Shown here one piece after another: positions 1-8,274 of a stretch of 60,087 bases of DNA (positions are counted from its first letter, which is position 1; each line of letters begins with the position of its first letter). The stretch is from NCBI RefSeq assembly GCF_003353015.1, contig NZ_QREM01000001.1:622158-682244 (forward strand), in the 5' to 3' direction. A program made the position numbers and the translations under genes. The notes beneath the pieces were generated by a model. It was not told the origin of the DNA. It ran no database searches and saw only the letters and a program-made list of their open reading frames with translations. Source of the DNA: Xanthomonas arboricola. Lineage in GTDB: Bacteria; Pseudomonadota; Gammaproteobacteria; Xanthomonadales; Xanthomonadaceae.

Positions 1-200
1 TTCCCGATAACCCCATGCGCGCGCCAGACCGTTCCTGCGAGTTCGCGCCCAGGTGCGCTCCTACGGGCGAGGCGGCGGTTGGTCGCTTAAAAAACGGTCA
101 TTCCCTGAACATCAGGAACACCGCGACCAGGATCAACCCGAACGCGGCCCAGTGACTCCACGTCGCAGTGCGTCGAACAGGCCAATTGACCACCCGGCAT

Positions 201-294
201 CGTAGGAGCGCACCAGGGCGCGACGCGGCATTCCCGATAACGCCCATGCGCGCCGGGCGGCTCCTGCGAGGTCGCGCCCAGGTGCGCTCCTACG
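201..294. repeat. REP palindrome pair (GTAG type)
   Basis: A forward copy of the element (CGTAGGAGCGCACCAGGGCG, 201-220, continuing to 229) faces an inverted copy at about 271-294. Each arm starts with the GTAG tetranucleotide and has its own small GCGC...GCGC dyad, so the pair could fold into one long hairpin. This matches the GTAG-headed REP families known from Stenotrophomonas and Xanthomonas, which are spread by RAYT transposases. No RAYT gene is in the window. Confidence 0.75.
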
Positions 295-428
295 GGCGAG
301 GTGGCGGTTGGTCGCTCAACAGACGGGCATTCCCTGAACATCAGGAACACCGCGACCAGGATCAACCCGAACGCGGCCAGTGGCTCCACGTCGCAGTGCG
401 TCGAACAGGCCAATTGACCACCCGGCAT

Positions 429-524
429 CGTAGGAGCGCACCTGGGCGCGACGCGGCCTTCCCGATAACCCCATGCGCGCGCCAGGCGGCTCCTGCGAGG
501 TCGCGCCCAGGTGCGCTCCTACGG
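429..524. repeat. REP palindrome pair (GTAG type), second copy
   Basis: Second occurrence of the same inverted pair: forward arm at 429-457 and inverted arm at about 500-524. The spacing equals that of the 201-294 pair because both lie within the tandem unit. An isolated inverted arm at 44-66 is what remains of the truncated first pair. Confidence 0.75.
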
Positions 525-555
525 GCGAGGCGGCGGTTGGTCGCTTAAAAGACGG

Positions 556-909
556 TCATTCCTTGAACATCAGGAACGCCGCGACCAGGATCAAGCCGAA
601 CGCAGCCCAGTGATTCCACTTCAACGACTGGCCCAGGTAGAACGTGGAGAAGCCGGCGAACACCAGCAGCGTGATCACCTCCTGCATGCCCTTGAGCTGC
701 GGCGCCGAATACACCGCGCTGCCCAGACGGTTGCCCGGCACCTGCAGGCAGTACTCGAAAAACGCGATGCCCCAGCTGACCAGGATCGCGATCATCAGCG
801 GCGTGCTCTTGTATTTCAGGTGCCCGTACCAGGCGAAGGTCATGAACACATTGCTGGCGATCAGCAACAGCACCGGGTACACATAGGCAGTGAAGGAAGC
901 GGTAGGCAT
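556..909 (-). CDS. DUF486 / small DMT-superfamily membrane protein
   Basis: A 117-residue integral membrane protein with four predicted hydrophobic segments, typical in length and pattern of the DUF486 family, which belongs to the drug/metabolite transporter superfamily. Recognisable stretches are MTFAWYGHLK near the N-terminus and WNHWAAFGLILVAAFLMFKE at the C-terminus. I chose the ATG at 909 because it begins the family-like N-terminus; the longer frame to 990 adds an unlikely Arg/Pro-rich leader. The substrate is unknown. Its 3' end has been copied at least twice into the adjacent tandem repeats, where the copies are only C-terminal fragments. It is a monocistronic gene with no functional neighbour. 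Confidence 0.8.
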   Translation of the reverse strand: MPTASFTAYVYPVLLLIASNVFMTFAWYGHLKYKSTPLMIAILVSWGIAFFEYCLQVPGNRLGSAVYSAPQLKGMQEVITLLVFAGFSTFYLGQSLKWNHWAAFGLILVAAFLMFKE

Positions 910-1102
910 GACGGCAGGCGGCAGGTGAGGGGGCCGGCAGCATAAGCCAGCCCCGTTAAGCGCACGCGACCGTACCGATGAGCCCGGCACGCAGCCCGGC
1001 CCCCTGGGCCCGCGACGTCGAAGGTCGGTGCAAAGCGGTCGCGCCTGCTGCGCGGCCTGGCAGGACGCCCGGCCGTGCGTCGCTGCGCCTGCGGCCAGCT
1101 CC

Positions 1103-1987
1103 CTAGCGCTGCATGCCCCAGCGGCGCACGGTCAGCCGTTCGATGGCCTGGAACACCACGCCCTCCACCAGCAGGCCCAGCACGATCACCATCGCCAGGC
1201 CGGCGAACACCCGGTCGGTGTACAGCTCGTTGCGGTTCTGGAAGATGTACCACCCCAGGCCGCCCTGGCCGGAGGTGGCGCCGAACACCAGCTCGGCGGC
1301 GATCAGGGTGCGCCAGGCGAAGGCCCAGCCGATCTTCAGCCCGGACAGGATCGCCGGCAGTGCGGCGGGAATCAGCAGTTGCGCCACGTAGCGCGGCCCG
1401 CGCAGTCCGTAATTGCGCCCGGCCATGCGCAGGGTCTCCGGCACCGCCTGGAAGCCGGCGTAGGTGGTCAGCGCCAGTGGCCACAGCACCGAATGCACCA
1501 GCACGAACACCAGGCTGCCGGTGCCCAGGCCGAACCACAGCAGGGCCAGTGGCAGCAGCGCGATGGCCGGCAGCGGATTGAACATCGCCGTCAGCGTGCC
1601 GAGCACGTCGCGGCCCCAGCGCGTGGAGGCAGCCAGCGCGGTCAGCACGAAGGCCAGCACCACGCCCAGCGCGTAGCCTTGCGCCAGCACGCGCAGCGAC
1701 GCGCCCACGCGGCGCAACAACTCGCCCGACAGCAGCCCGTCGTAGAACGCACGTGCGGTCTGCAGCGCGCTGGGCAGCATCAGGTCGTCGCCAACCACGC
1801 GCGCGGCGATCTCCCACACCGCGACCAGCACCACCAGCACCAGCGCCTTGCGCAGCCACGGTGGTGCCTGCCAGCGCGTCGGCGCGGCGGCTGCAACCAG
1901 GGCGGGGTCCAGCGGCTGCAGGGCGACTTCGTACTCGGCCCGCACCGGCGGCAATGGCGGCAGTGCGCTGGCGTTGCCGCCGCTCAT
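1103..1987 (-). CDS. tauC: ABC transporter permease, TauC/SsuC type
   Basis: A 294-residue inner-membrane permease of the NitT/TauT class with about six membrane segments and the binding-protein-dependent permease loop (residues near AGFQAVPETLRMAGRNYG). It would carry sulfonate-type anions across the inner membrane with the ATPase encoded just upstream. Its ATG overlaps the stop of that ATPase gene by 4 bases (ATGA), indicating translational coupling. It is the last gene of a minus-strand operon tauD-A-B-C. Taurine is inferred from the TauD-like enzyme in the same operon; another alkylsulfonate or sulfate ester is possible. Confidence 0.8.
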   Translation of the reverse strand: MSGGNASALPPLPPVRAEYEVALQPLDPALVAAAAPTRWQAPPWLRKALVLVVLVAVWEIAARVVGDDLMLPSALQTARAFYDGLLSGELLRRVGASLRVLAQGYALGVVLAFVLTALAASTRWGRDVLGTLTAMFNPLPAIALLPLALLWFGLGTGSLVFVLVHSVLWPLALTTYAGFQAVPETLRMAGRNYGLRGPRYVAQLLIPAALPAILSGLKIGWAFAWRTLIAAELVFGATSGQGGLGWYIFQNRNELYTDRVFAGLAMVIVLGLLVEGVVFQAIERLTVRRWGMQR

Positions 1988-2823
1988 GGCAGCACCTCGC
2001 GCTGGCGCTCGGCAGGGCGACGCAATGGCGCCACCTTGGCGTTGTCCAGGGTGTCGTCGGGCAGGTCGAACAGCAGCCGATGGATCCGCTGCGCGGTCTG
2101 CTGGAACGCCACGCTGCCGGCGCTGTGCGGGCCGAACGCATGCGCGTTGAGTTCGGCGCGTACCTGGCCCGGATGTGGCGACAACAGCAGCACGCGGTTA
2201 CCGACCACCAACGCCTCCTCGATCGAATGGGTGACGAACAACAGGGTGAAGCGCGATTGCTCCCACAGCTCCAGCACCTGCTCCTGCATGCGCGAACGCG
2301 TCAACGCATCGAGCGCGGCGAACGGCTCGTCCATCAACAACACGCGCGGCCGCATCGCCAACGCGCGCGCAATCGCCACGCGTTGCTTCATGCCGCCGGA
2401 CAAGGTGTGCGGGTAGGCATCGGCAAAGGCGCTCAGCCCGACCTGGGCCAGGCTGTCGTCCGCACGTTCGCGGGCTTCGGCACGCGACAGCTTGCGTGCC
2501 GCGCGCAGGCCGAACACCACGTTCTCGCGCACGGTCTTCCAGGGCGCCAGCTGGTCGAATTCCTGGAACACCACCACCCGGTCCGGTCCGGGCCCGGTGA
2601 CCGCGTTGCCATCCAGGCGGATCTGCCCCTCGCGCGGGGTGACGAAGCCGGCCACTGCCTTGAGCAAGGTGGATTTGCCGCAACCCGAGGGCCCCAGCAG
2701 CACGAAGCGATCGGCCTCATGCACGTCGAAACGCACGCGGTGGGTGGCACGCACCACGCGCTGCGCGGAGGCGTATTCCAGGCTGACGTGGTCGACCTGC
2801 AGCAATGGGGTGGGCGTGGCCAT
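1984..2823 (-). CDS. tauB: ABC transporter ATP-binding protein, TauB/SsuB type
   Basis: A 279-residue cytoplasmic ATPase. Walker A GPSGCGKST lies near residue 44, the signature LSGGMKQRVAIARAL near 141, and Walker B VLLMDEPFAALDA follows it. Closest by pattern to TauB/SsuB/NrtD ATPases. It starts 3 bases after the stop of the binding-protein gene and overlaps the permease start, so the three transport genes are one transcript. The last ~40 residues after the core (HPGQVRAELNAHAFG onward) are a C-terminal extension of the kind seen in this class. Confidence 0.83.
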   Translation of the reverse strand: MATPTPLLQVDHVSLEYASAQRVVRATHRVRFDVHEADRFVLLGPSGCGKSTLLKAVAGFVTPREGQIRLDGNAVTGPGPDRVVVFQEFDQLAPWKTVRENVVFGLRAARKLSRAEARERADDSLAQVGLSAFADAYPHTLSGGMKQRVAIARALAMRPRVLLMDEPFAALDALTRSRMQEQVLELWEQSRFTLLFVTHSIEEALVVGNRVLLLSPHPGQVRAELNAHAFGPHSAGSVAFQQTAQRIHRLLFDLPDDTLDNAKVAPLRRPAERQREVLP

Positions 2824-2826
2824 CGC

Positions 2827-3873
2827 TCAGCTCCCGCCCGCGATCAGCGGATCGTCGAAGAAATAGTCGCCCAGCTTGCCCGGCGTCTGCTTGATCGCGC
2901 CGCTGTGCTGCATGAACTTGCCCAGCCCCAGCGTGTTCTGCGGCACCACGGTGAACTGCACCTTCGGGTCCTTGAGGATCTGCAGCACCAGCGCGCGATC
3001 GATGCCCGAGCCATTGCGACGCAGGAAGATATCCGCCGCCTGCTCCGGATGGGCGGTGACGAAGCGCGCAGCCTGATCCAGCGCCGCGACGAAGGCGCGG
3101 TAGGTCTTGGGATTGTCGCGGCGGAATGTCTCGGTGGCGTACAGCACGGTGGCCGAGGAGGGGCCGCCCTCGATCTCGTAGGAGCTGGTCACGATGTGCG
3201 CGGCCGGATTGCGCGCCAGTTCCTGCTCCTGGAATGGCGGGCTGGCGAAGTGGGCGGTGATCTCGGTGCGGCCGCGGATGATCGCCGCGGCCGCGTCCGG
3301 ATGCGGCAAGGCGACCTGCAGCGGATCCAGCTGATGGGTGCCCTTGTCGCCCCAGCGCTGTTGCGAGGCATGCTGCAGGAAACGCGACTGCACCGACACG
3401 CCGGTGGCCGGCACCGCAATGCGGTCCTGCGGGGTGAAATCGCCGATCGACTTGATGCGCGGATTGTTGCTGATCAAGTAGTAGGGGAAGTTGCCCAGCG
3501 ATGCCACGCCGCGCACGTTCTGGCGGCCATGGGTGCGGTCCCAGATGGTGAACAACGGCCCGACACCGGCACCGGCGATATCGATCGAACCGGTCAGCAG
3601 GGCATCGTTGACCGCCGCGCCACCGGACAACTGCAGGAACTGCACGTCGATGTCCACGCCAGCCGCCTTGCCCTGCTGCTCGATCAGCTTCTGATCCTGC
3701 GCCACGTCCAGCAGCAGGTAGACGATGCCGAACTGCTTGGCGATGCGCAGCTTTCCTTCGGCCTGCGCCTGTGCGCTGTGCAGCAACGGCAATGCGGCCA
3801 GGAGCAGCAGCGCAACATGTCGGGAAACACGTCGGCGCTGCGGACGCGCGTGAGAGGTGACGGTCAAACGCAT
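2827..3873 (-). CDS. tauA: Periplasmic substrate-binding protein, TauA/SsuA type
   Basis: A 348-residue solute-binding protein of the NitT/TauT family. It begins with a twin-Arg-containing basic stretch and a hydrophobic segment ending HSAQAQA-EG, a probable signal peptide cleaved near residue 39. The mature part carries the typical pattern of a periplasmic binding protein (LLTGSIDIAGAGVGPLFT near residues 92-109). It lies between tauD upstream and tauB downstream, 86 bases after tauD. Substrate is inferred only from context; the family also binds aliphatic sulfonates and other small anions. Confidence 0.78.
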   Translation of the reverse strand: MRLTVTSHARPQRRRVSRHVALLLLAALPLLHSAQAQAEGKLRIAKQFGIVYLLLDVAQDQKLIEQQGKAAGVDIDVQFLQLSGGAAVNDALLTGSIDIAGAGVGPLFTIWDRTHGRQNVRGVASLGNFPYYLISNNPRIKSIGDFTPQDRIAVPATGVSVQSRFLQHASQQRWGDKGTHQLDPLQVALPHPDAAAAIIRGRTEITAHFASPPFQEQELARNPAAHIVTSSYEIEGGPSSATVLYATETFRRDNPKTYRAFVAALDQAARFVTAHPEQAADIFLRRNGSGIDRALVLQILKDPKVQFTVVPQNTLGLGKFMQHSGAIKQTPGKLGDYFFDDPLIAGGS

Positions 3874-3959
3874 GCGGCGCTCCAGTCGGGAGGGGGAGGG
3901 GGATGGCGCGTTTCACAGCGCATCACGCGCTGTAAACCGTGCGCGAGGCGGCGCCTTGG

Positions 3960-4877
3960 CTAGAACGGCGCATCGCCTTCGATGGTGGTGCGGTTGAGCC
4001 GGCGGCGCCGGTGATCGGGCGTGCCGGCGGCCAGGTGCATCACCGAGCGGTTGTCCCAGAACACCATGTCGTGCGGCTGCCAGCGATGCCGGTACACCAA
4101 CGCATCGCGGGTGCTGTGCGCGAACAGGGCCTGCAGCAGCGCATCACTCTCGTCGTCGGGCAGGCCGACGATGCGGGTGGTGAAATGCTCGCTGACAAAC
4201 AGCGCCTTCCGGCCGGTTTCCGGGTGCGTGCGCACGACCGGATGCTGCACCGGTTTCACTTCGGCGATCTGTTCCGGCGTCAGCGCCGGGCGCCACGGAT
4301 TGCGCGCACGCAGTTCCTCGTACTTGGCCAGGTAGCTGTGCTCGGCACGCAGGTCCTGCACCGTCTGCTTGAGCGCGTCGGGCAGGGTCTGCCAGGCCAG
4401 GTGCTGGTTGGCGAACAAGGTGTCGCCGCCTTCGCTGGGCAGTTCCTGCGCGTGCAGCAGCGAGCCCAGGCTCGGGGTGTCCTTGTAGGACAGGTCCGAG
4501 TGCCAGTAGTGGCCGGCATCGCCCAGGCCGATCGGCGCGCCGTTTTCCTTGATGTTGGAGACCACCAGCACCTCCGGATGCCCGCGCAACTGGAAATTGC
4601 GCAACACATGGATCTGCAGCGGGCCGAAGCGGCGGCTGAAGGCGACCTGCTGCGCCGGGGTGATGCGCTGCTCGCGGAACACCAGCACGTGGTAGTCCAG
4701 GTGCGCCTGGTGGATGCGCGCGAAGGTCTGCGCATCCAGCGGCTGCGACAGATCCAGGCCGATCACTTCGGCGCCCAGCGGGGCATCGAACGGCACGATC
4801 CGGACACTGGAGGAGTGCTCTGTGGAAACCGCATCGCGCGGCGGCTGCGCACGCGCAGCGGAAGTAACGCTGGCCAT
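3960..4877 (-). CDS. tauD: TauD-family 2-oxoglutarate-dependent dioxygenase
   Basis: A 305-residue cytoplasmic Fe(II)/2-oxoglutarate oxygenase of the TauD/TfdA family. Enzymes of this family hydroxylate taurine or related sulfonates, releasing sulfite for sulfur assimilation. The iron ligands are visible as His126 and Asp128 in WHSD, and a distal His near 281 (VMHLAAG), followed by the 2-oxoglutarate-binding Arg near 296. I chose ATG 4877 because AGGTG precedes it by 8 bases; a longer frame to 4976 has no such support. It is the first gene of the operon, unlike the common tauABCD order. AtsK-like alkylsulfatase activity is an alternative. Confidence 0.82.
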   Translation of the reverse strand: MASVTSAARAQPPRDAVSTEHSSSVRIVPFDAPLGAEVIGLDLSQPLDAQTFARIHQAHLDYHVLVFREQRITPAQQVAFSRRFGPLQIHVLRNFQLRGHPEVLVVSNIKENGAPIGLGDAGHYWHSDLSYKDTPSLGSLLHAQELPSEGGDTLFANQHLAWQTLPDALKQTVQDLRAEHSYLAKYEELRARNPWRPALTPEQIAEVKPVQHPVVRTHPETGRKALFVSEHFTTRIVGLPDDESDALLQALFAHSTRDALVYRHRWQPHDMVFWDNRSVMHLAAGTPDHRRRRLNRTTIEGDAPF

Positions 4878-4933
4878 GACGGTGGCACCTCGACGGCAAC
4901 GAATGGCCGCCTGGGCCGGCGGCCGGACACACC

Positions 4934-4962
4934 ACTGTAGGCAGTCCGCTCGCCGCTGCGAA
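4934..4962 (-). promoter_or_regulatory. Candidate promoter of the tauDABC operon
   Basis: Reading the minus strand, TTCGCA (4962-4957) and TACAGT (4939-4934) are separated by 17 bases. Each matches the vegetative consensus at four of six positions. The implied start would give a leader of about 50 bases before tauD. This is only a consensus match. Confidence 0.3.
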
Positions 4963-5070
4963 CGTACGATTGGCAAGGTGCTTATGCGCTGCCGGTATAT
5001 GCAGCGGTGTGACGGAACGCGAACGGGCGACGCCTGCGCGCCGCCCGTTCGCGGTTCAACCGACCCGGCC

Positions 5071-7554
5071 TTAGTCGGTCCGCAGTGCCAACGCCGGCGG
5101 CGTCGACAGGATGCGCCGGGTGCCCGACCAGCCGGCCAGCAGGCTCAACGCCAGGCCAAACGCGCCGCCGAGCAGCAGGCGCGGCCAATCCGGCGTCAAC
5201 GCGATCTCGAAGGCCTTTTGCCCGACCACCGCCCCGATCACCGCGGCGGCGGTCACCGCCAGCGTCGCCGCCAGCAGACCGAGCGCGCCGAACTCCACCA
5301 GCACCGCGCCACGCAACTGGCCGCGACGCGCGCCCAGCGTGCGCAGCACCGCGCTGTCATAGCGACGCTCGCCGGCGGTGGCTTGCAAGGCCGCCAGCAG
5401 CACCAGCACGCCGGCCAGCAGGCTGAAACCCATCACCAGTTGCACCGCCTGCGCCACCTGGTCGATCACCTCGCGCACGCGGCCCAGGATGGCATCGATA
5501 TCCAGCACCGAGATGTTGGGGTAGTCGCGGCTCAACGACGCCAGCTTGGGTGCATTGCCGGGCGGCAGGTGGAAGCTGGAAATCAGGTTGTACGGCGCAT
5601 CGCCGACCGCGCCCTGATTGAGCAGCAGGAAGAAATTGACCCGGAACGAGTCCCAGTCGGCCTTGCGGATGCTGGTGACGGTGAAACTGCGCTGCTGCTC
5701 GCCCAGCAACAAGGTGATGCGATCGCCGAGTTTCAGCTGATACCGCTGCGCCCAGCCTTCTTCCACCGAGGCCTCCGGCGCGGTGCTGTCGGCCGCCCAG
5801 AACCTGCCTTCCAGCAAGGTGTTTGCCGGCGGGAATGCATGCCGCCAGGAAAAATTGACCGGGCGGTTGTCGCCGTCGCCATCGTCGGCCGGATCGCGGT
5901 CGCCGCGCTGCGGTGGCTTGTCGTTGATCGCCACCAGGCGGCCGGTCGAAAACGGCTCCACGGCCGCATCGCCCACGCCCAGGCCGCGCAGTGTCTGCAA
6001 TACCGGTTCGGTCTGCTCGGGCTGGATGTTCATCAGGAAATAGTTGGGCGTGTCCGCCGGCAGGCGGTCGCGCCATTGCCCGAGCAGGCCCGGGCCGACC
6101 ACCGCCAGCAGCAACAGCGCGCACAGCGACAGCGACAGGCCGACCAGTTGCACCACGCTCAGCCCGCGACGCCGCGTCAGCGAGGCCAGGCCCAGCTTCC
6201 AGGCGCCGCGCAGGCGGTGCTGGATCGGCCGCAGCAAGGCCAGCAGGCCCAGCCCCAGTGCCATCGCCACCAGCGCCAGTGCGGCCAGCCCGCCCAGCAC
6301 CCAGCCGGCCAGCACCAGGTTGCCGGTCGCATACACGGTCAGCGCCAGCGTGGCCGCCAGTGCCGCGGCGTAGACCAGCAGGGAACTCGGTGGCACCGCG
6401 GCAAAGCTGCGGTTGAGCACGCGCATCGGCGGCACGTTGCGCAACCGCAGCAGCGGCGGCAGGCCGAAGCCCAGCAACAGCACCAGGCCAATGCCTGCAC
6501 CGGCCAGGGCCGGGGTGGCCTGCGGCAACGGCAGCCGGTCCGGGATCAGGCTACCCAGCGCCTGCACCAGGCCTTCCTGCGCCAGCATGCCCAGCCCGAT
6601 CCCGACCAGGCAGGCCGGAATCGCGGTCAGCAGCAACTGCAGCGACAGCATCGCCAGGATGTCGCGCTGGCGTGCGCCCAGGCAGCGCAGCACCGCCACG
6701 GTGTCGATGCGCCGCATCGCGAACCGGTTGGCCGCCAGCGCGGTGGCCACACCGGACAACAGCACCGCCAGCAAGGCCGACAAGGCCAAAAAACGCCCCG
6801 CACGATCGAACGCCGCGCGCATGCCGCGCTGGGTGTCCTCGATGCCGACCAGGCGGAATTCGCTGGCGCGCGGTTTCAGCCACGCACGCAGGTCGGCGAT
6901 GGCATCGGGCGCACCGGAGAACATCAGCCGGTATGACGCGCGGCTGCCGGGCCCCAGCAGGCCGGCACCGGCGATATCGGCACGATTGACCAGCAGCGGC
7001 GGCGACAGCTGCATCAGCTCGCCGGACGCATCCGGTTCGGCCCGCAGCACGCCGGTGATGGTGAGGTGCCCGGCGCCGAATTCCAGCTGGTCGCCCACGC
7101 GCAGGCCCAGGGCCTCCAGCAGGCGGGGATCGGCATAGGCCTGGCCCGGCGGCGGTGCGCCCGCAGGCGTGCCCTGCATGCCGGCGCCGTCGCTGGACAC
7201 GAGCAACTGCCCGCGCAGGGGGTAGCCGGCACCGACACCGCGGATATTGGCCATCTGGCTGGCATCGCCGTGAAACAGCACGCTGGGGAAGCTGACCATG
7301 CGCGTGCTCTGCAGGCCACGCCGCTGCGCTTCGGCGGCGAAGTCGGCCGGGATCTCCTGGCGGCCGGTCACGCCCAGATCGCCGCCGAGCACTTCGGCCG
7401 CGCTGGAGGTCAGTGCCAGGGTCACCCGATCGACCAGCGTGCCGACCGCCGTCATCACCGCCACGCCCAGCACCAGCGCGGCGAACACGGTCAGCAGGTC
7501 GCCGGCCAGGAATTCACGGCGCACCGCCCGTGCGGCCTGTCGCAGCACGTTCAT
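5071..7554 (-). CDS. YbbP-type FtsX-family ABC transporter permease
   Basis: An 827-residue inner-membrane protein with an N-terminal membrane segment, a large extracytoplasmic region, and two FtsX-type blocks of membrane helices (around residues 250-440 and again in the last ~130 residues). Length and layout match YbbP of E. coli and related predicted exporters of lipids or lipoproteins. It pairs with the ATPase gene just upstream, whose stop overlaps its ATG (ATGA at 7551-7554). Both run opposite to tesA, an arrangement also found for ybbA-ybbP and tesA in E. coli. The substrate is unknown. Confidence 0.82.
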   Translation of the reverse strand: MNVLRQAARAVRREFLAGDLLTVFAALVLGVAVMTAVGTLVDRVTLALTSSAAEVLGGDLGVTGRQEIPADFAAEAQRRGLQSTRMVSFPSVLFHGDASQMANIRGVGAGYPLRGQLLVSSDGAGMQGTPAGAPPPGQAYADPRLLEALGLRVGDQLEFGAGHLTITGVLRAEPDASGELMQLSPPLLVNRADIAGAGLLGPGSRASYRLMFSGAPDAIADLRAWLKPRASEFRLVGIEDTQRGMRAAFDRAGRFLALSALLAVLLSGVATALAANRFAMRRIDTVAVLRCLGARQRDILAMLSLQLLLTAIPACLVGIGLGMLAQEGLVQALGSLIPDRLPLPQATPALAGAGIGLVLLLGFGLPPLLRLRNVPPMRVLNRSFAAVPPSSLLVYAAALAATLALTVYATGNLVLAGWVLGGLAALALVAMALGLGLLALLRPIQHRLRGAWKLGLASLTRRRGLSVVQLVGLSLSLCALLLLAVVGPGLLGQWRDRLPADTPNYFLMNIQPEQTEPVLQTLRGLGVGDAAVEPFSTGRLVAINDKPPQRGDRDPADDGDGDNRPVNFSWRHAFPPANTLLEGRFWAADSTAPEASVEEGWAQRYQLKLGDRITLLLGEQQRSFTVTSIRKADWDSFRVNFFLLLNQGAVGDAPYNLISSFHLPPGNAPKLASLSRDYPNISVLDIDAILGRVREVIDQVAQAVQLVMGFSLLAGVLVLLAALQATAGERRYDSAVLRTLGARRGQLRGAVLVEFGALGLLAATLAVTAAAVIGAVVGQKAFEIALTPDWPRLLLGGAFGLALSLLAGWSGTRRILSTPPALALRTD

Positions 7555-8252
7555 GCGGCCGGACCGGTCTGTGCATGCAGGCGGCCGCTGTCGATGCGGT
7601 AGATGTGATGGCAGCGCTGCGCCAGCGTCATGTCGTGGGTGACCAGCACCAGGGTGGTATCGCTGGTGGCGTTGAGCGCGAACAGCAGGTCGCTGATCTG
7701 CGCGCCGGTGGCCTGGTCCAGGCTGCCGGTGGGTTCGTCGGCGAACAGGATGCGCGGCCTGGCCACGAACGCACGCGCCAGCGCCACGCGCTGCTGCTCG
7801 CCACCGGACAGCTGGCGCGGGTAGTGGCGCGCACGCGCGCTCAGGCCGACCGCCTCCAGTACCTCGCGTACCCGCGCCGGGTCCTCACGCCCGGCCAGTT
7901 CCAGCGGCAGCGCGATGTTTTCCTCGGCGGTCAGCGCCGGCAGCAGATGGAAGCTCTGGAACACGAAGCCCACCTCGCGCGCGCGCAAGGCGACGCGCGC
8001 CTCCTCGTCCAGCTGGCCGAGCTCCTGGCCGGACAGCGCGATGCTGCCGCGGCTGGGCAGGTCCAGCCCGGCCAGCAGGCCGAGCAGGGTGGTCTTGCCC
8101 GAGCCGGACGCGCCGACGATGGCGATGCTGTCGCCTTCACTGACCGTCAAGCTGATGTTGTCGAGGATGTGGAGTGTTCCCTCCGGTCCAGTGACGGACT
8201 TGCCGACCTCGCGGACGTCGATGGCGGTGCGGGTGCTGGAGTGGGGGGCCAG
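7551..8252 (-). CDS. ybbA: YbbA-type ABC transporter ATP-binding protein (start uncertain)
   Basis: ATPase of the LolD/MacB/YbbA class: Walker A VGASGSGKTT, Q-loop FVFQSFHLLP, signature LSGGEQQRVALARAF, Walker B ILFADEPTGSLD and the H-loop LVTHD are all present. It should power the FtsX-type permease encoded directly downstream. The start is a problem. By comparison with YbbA the protein begins shortly before the AIDVREVGKSV segment, yet no ATG, GTG or TTG occurs in frame there. Candidates are CTG at 8252 and ATT at 8276, the latter overlapping the tesA start. The nearest in-frame standard start lies deep inside tesA and is implausible. Confidence 0.75.
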   Translation of the reverse strand: MAPHSSTRTAIDVREVGKSVTGPEGTLHILDNISLTVSEGDSIAIVGASGSGKTTLLGLLAGLDLPSRGSIALSGQELGQLDEEARVALRAREVGFVFQSFHLLPALTAEENIALPLELAGREDPARVREVLEAVGLSARARHYPRQLSGGEQQRVALARAFVARPRILFADEPTGSLDQATGAQISDLLFALNATSDTTLVLVTHDMTLAQRCHHIYRIDSGRLHAQTGPAA

Positions 8253-8274
8253 ACTGTCGATGAGGAATCTCCGA

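Larger units (their letters stand above)
1..555. repeat. Tandem ~229-bp repeat array with REP palindromes and gene-tail fragments
   Basis: The motif TTCCCGATAA recurs at 1, 231 and 459, giving units of 230 and 228 bp that are nearly identical. Each unit holds an inward-pointing REP arm, then about 60 bp matching the 3' end of the DUF486 gene that ends at 556, then a forward REP arm. The match covers the C-terminal coding segment (AAFGLILVA-FLMF) up to about CCCAGTG-TTCCAC and then diverges. The third unit runs directly into the intact gene. The first unit is cut by the window edge, so the array may extend further. Open frames here (87-428, 168-548) are read through repeats and are not genes. 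Confidence 0.85.

Noticed and set aside
87-548. Open frames across the left repeats
   Set aside because: They consist of translated tandem repeats and a copied gene tail, with no independent start or homology.
1753-3963. Long plus-strand open frame opposite the tau ABC transporter genes
   Set aside because: Its product is Gln/Arg/His-rich and low in hydrophobic pattern, as expected from the complement of real minus-strand genes with clear Walker motifs.
4714-6936. Long plus-strand open frame opposite the FtsX-type permease
   Set aside because: The minus-strand frame has a full FtsX-type protein; the plus-strand product is a Gln/Arg-rich shadow.
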